Of a DNA stretch of 6,745 nucleotides, positions 5,723 to 6,745 are shown piece by piece. A program made the translations under genes and the position numbers. How positions within the stretch are numbered: the stretch's first letter is position 1; each line of letters opens with the position of its first letter. A model generated the notes under the pieces. That model saw only the letters and a program-made list of their open reading frames with translations, searched no databases and was not told the DNA's origin. The DNA is from an uncultured Alphaproteobacteria bacterium (lineage in GTDB: Bacteria > Pseudomonadota > Alphaproteobacteria > Reyranellales > Reyranellaceae): the NCBI GenBank assembly GCA_903929895.1, contig CAIYWM010000245.1:1-6745 (forward strand), in the 5' to 3' direction.

Positions 5723-5761
5723 CGCCGAATTATGCAGAGGCTCCGCCGCGAAGGCCAGCAA
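5723..5761 (-). promoter_or_regulatory. Candidate leaderless promoter of the flavoprotein gene (copy 2 of the shared element)
   Basis: On the minus strand this again reads CTGGCCTT, 15 bases, GCATAATTC, four bases, ATG. TGGCCT (5757-5752) and CATAAT (5734-5729) have a 17-bp spacer, and CATAAT covers -12 to -7. The 15-base spacer and the four bases before ATG differ from copy 1, so only the two boxes and their distances are conserved. The nearest GGAG is about 20 bases from the ATG, too far for a Shine-Dalgarno. A regulator site of the same geometry is the main alternative. Confidence 0.5.
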
Positions 5762-5846
5762 CCGAGGTGCGACGCCTCGGCGCTGATCCCGTAAGAGTCC
5801 GGAAGCAGCCACCGCTGAGACCTTCCTCGCCAGCTCGGCGGCAATG

Positions 5847-6745
5847 TCACTCCGGCTCGATGCCGGCGACCTTCATCATCTCGCGGTAGAGCTCGATCTC
5901 GGCGACCATGATCCGGCGCATTTCGCCGGGGGGGCAGGGCGCGATCTCGGAGCCGCCCTGGGCCTGGCGCTCGACATAGGCGGGATCGGTGATGGCCTTG
6001 AGTATGGCCTCGCGCAGCTTCTCCATGACCGGCTGCGGCACGCCGCGCGGCATCAGGATGCCGGTCCAGGTCATCAGCTCGAAATCGGGGATGCCCTGTT
6101 CGATGAGGGTGGGAATGTCGGGCGTGAGCTTGTAGCGGCCGCGGCTGCCGACGCCGAGGCACCGAACGGTACCCGCCTTCACCTGGGGCAGGCTGGTCAC
6201 CGGATCGGCGAAGCACATCTGGACATGCCCGGCCATCGTGTCCTGCAGCGCCGCCGGCGTGCTCTTGTAGGGCACGTGCAGCATGTCGATGCCGGCCTTG
6301 GCCTTGAGCAGTTCGCCCGAGATGCGGGTCGAGGCGCTGCCGGAACCGAAATTGATCCGGCCGGGCTGGCGCTTGCACAGGGCTACGAACTCCTGCGCCG
6401 TCTGCGCTGCGACCTTCGGGTTGACGATCATGAACACCGGCGCACGGCCGATGATCGTGACCGGCTCGAAATCCTTCAGCGGGTCGTAGGGCAGGGACTT
6501 GAACAGCGCGACGTTCGAGGCCGCCGCGGTGTTGGAGCAGACGAAGATGGTCTGGCCGTCCGGCTTCGCCTTGGCGGCGACTTCGGCTGCGATCGCCCCG
6601 CTGGCGCCGGGCTTGTTTTCGACGACGGCCGGAACGCCGAAGGCCTTGTTCAGCCCTTCGGCCACGTTGCGTGCGCTCTGGTCGGTGGCCGATCCCGGTC
6701 CGAACGGCACGATGATCCGGAACGGGCCGTTTGGAAAAGAATCCG
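5847..6745 (-). CDS. Tripartite tricarboxylate transporter receptor, Bug/TctC family (5' partial)
   Basis: A periplasmic solute-binding protein of the Bug (TctC-like) family, which captures carboxylates and related small molecules for TctAB-type carriers. The gene runs off the right edge; 298 complete codons are visible, and the missing part should be little more than the signal peptide, since family members are about 320-330 residues. Counting from the first full codon at 6743: PFRIIVPFGPGSATD (7-21) is the family's first loop, followed by GVPAVVENKPGASGAIAAE, KPDGQTIF, LPYDPLKDFEPV, INFGSGSAST, LHVPYKSTPAALQD, and the domain-closing IPTLIEQGIPDFELMTW. GTG at 6710 could be misread as a start but lies inside IIVPFGPG. 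The ligand cannot be inferred. No tctA or tctB gene is in the window, as is common for the many orphan Bug receptors. It ends 124 bp before the flavoprotein start and need not be in its operon. Confidence 0.93.
   Translation of the reverse strand, partial: DSFPNGPFRIIVPFGPGSATDQSARNVAEGLNKAFGVPAVVENKPGASGAIAAEVAAKAKPDGQTIFVCSNTAAASNVALFKSLPYDPLKDFEPVTIIGRAPVFMIVNPKVAAQTAQEFVALCKRQPGRINFGSGSASTRISGELLKAKAGIDMLHVPYKSTPAALQDTMAGHVQMCFADPVTSLPQVKAGTVRCLGVGSRGRYKLTPDIPTLIEQGIPDFELMTWTGILMPRGVPQPVMEKLREAILKAITDPAYVERQAQGGSEIAPCPPGEMRRIMVAEIELYREMMKVAGIEPE

Noticed and set aside
5762..5780. CCGAGG/CCTCGG hairpin with a 7-base loop in the gap after the Bug receptor gene
   Set aside because: The stem is only 6 bp, has no T-run, and lies well after the receptor stop. 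Too weak to call a terminator.
4604..5794. A 396-codon open frame on + opposite the flavoprotein gene
   Set aside because: The minus-strand frame has both dinucleotide-binding folds; the plus-strand product has no recognisable motif and shows antisense-type composition.
5605..6378. A 257-codon minus-strand frame overlapping the Bug receptor
   Set aside because: It is out of frame with the receptor, proline/arginine-rich and without motifs, while the receptor frame is continuous to the window edge.
1..6745. CRISPR arrays, tRNA or rRNA genes, insertion sequences and attachment sites
   Set aside because: No repeat-spacer pattern, cloverleaf-like sequence, transposase motif or terminal inverted repeat was seen. 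Gene composition looks even across the window, without signs of a recent insertion.

Overview
The window is a high-GC (about two-thirds by eye) stretch of chromosome-like bacterial DNA with tightly packed genes and strong G/C third-position bias. The gene content suggests a metabolically broad soil or water proteobacterium: paired acyl-CoA dehydrogenases, a Bug/TctC-type solute receptor, a molybdate-binding protein and a ModE-type regulator. An alphaproteobacterium (Bradyrhizobium- or Reyranella-like) is my best guess. This is inference from gene content; no rRNA or other marker is present.

Layout, left to right. (1) The 3' end of a DUF3298/RsiV-like protein (+) runs tail to tail into a small SnoaL/NTF2-like protein (-), the two overlapping by four bases. 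(2) A 49-bp divergent gap follows, then a two-gene acyl-CoA dehydrogenase operon (+). Its large and small subunits look like complementary halves of one heteromeric enzyme. The operon ends in a nested GC-rich hairpin. (3) The next 186-bp gap carries a perfect 10+4+10 palindrome of the ModE 'Mo-box' type, 26 bp before modA (+). (4) modA is a complete periplasmic molybdate-binding protein with no modB or modC after it. It converges on a short ModE-like regulator (-) that has only the DNA-binding domain. (5) Upstream of modE on the minus strand is a COG4529-type FAD/NAD(P)-binding oxidoreductase. Both minus-strand genes lack a Shine-Dalgarno sequence. Each is preceded by the same gapped element (CTGGCCTT-N15-GCATAATTC-N4-ATG), which places a -10-like hexamer exactly 7 to 12 bases before the ATG. 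(6) The window ends inside a Bug-family tripartite tricarboxylate transporter receptor (-), whose signal peptide lies off the right edge.

How the parts may work together. The centre (about 3039 to 5760) reads as a small molybdate-responsive module: a Mo-box-controlled orphan modA facing a sensor-less ModE that is linked to, and probably co-regulated with, a flavoprotein. The ACAD pair and the Bug receptor point to uptake and beta-oxidation-like breakdown of organic acids, but nothing in the window ties them to a specific substrate. The most unusual observations are the twin leaderless-type promoter element, the Mo-box with an orphan modA and truncated ModE, and the split FAD site of the ACAD pair.
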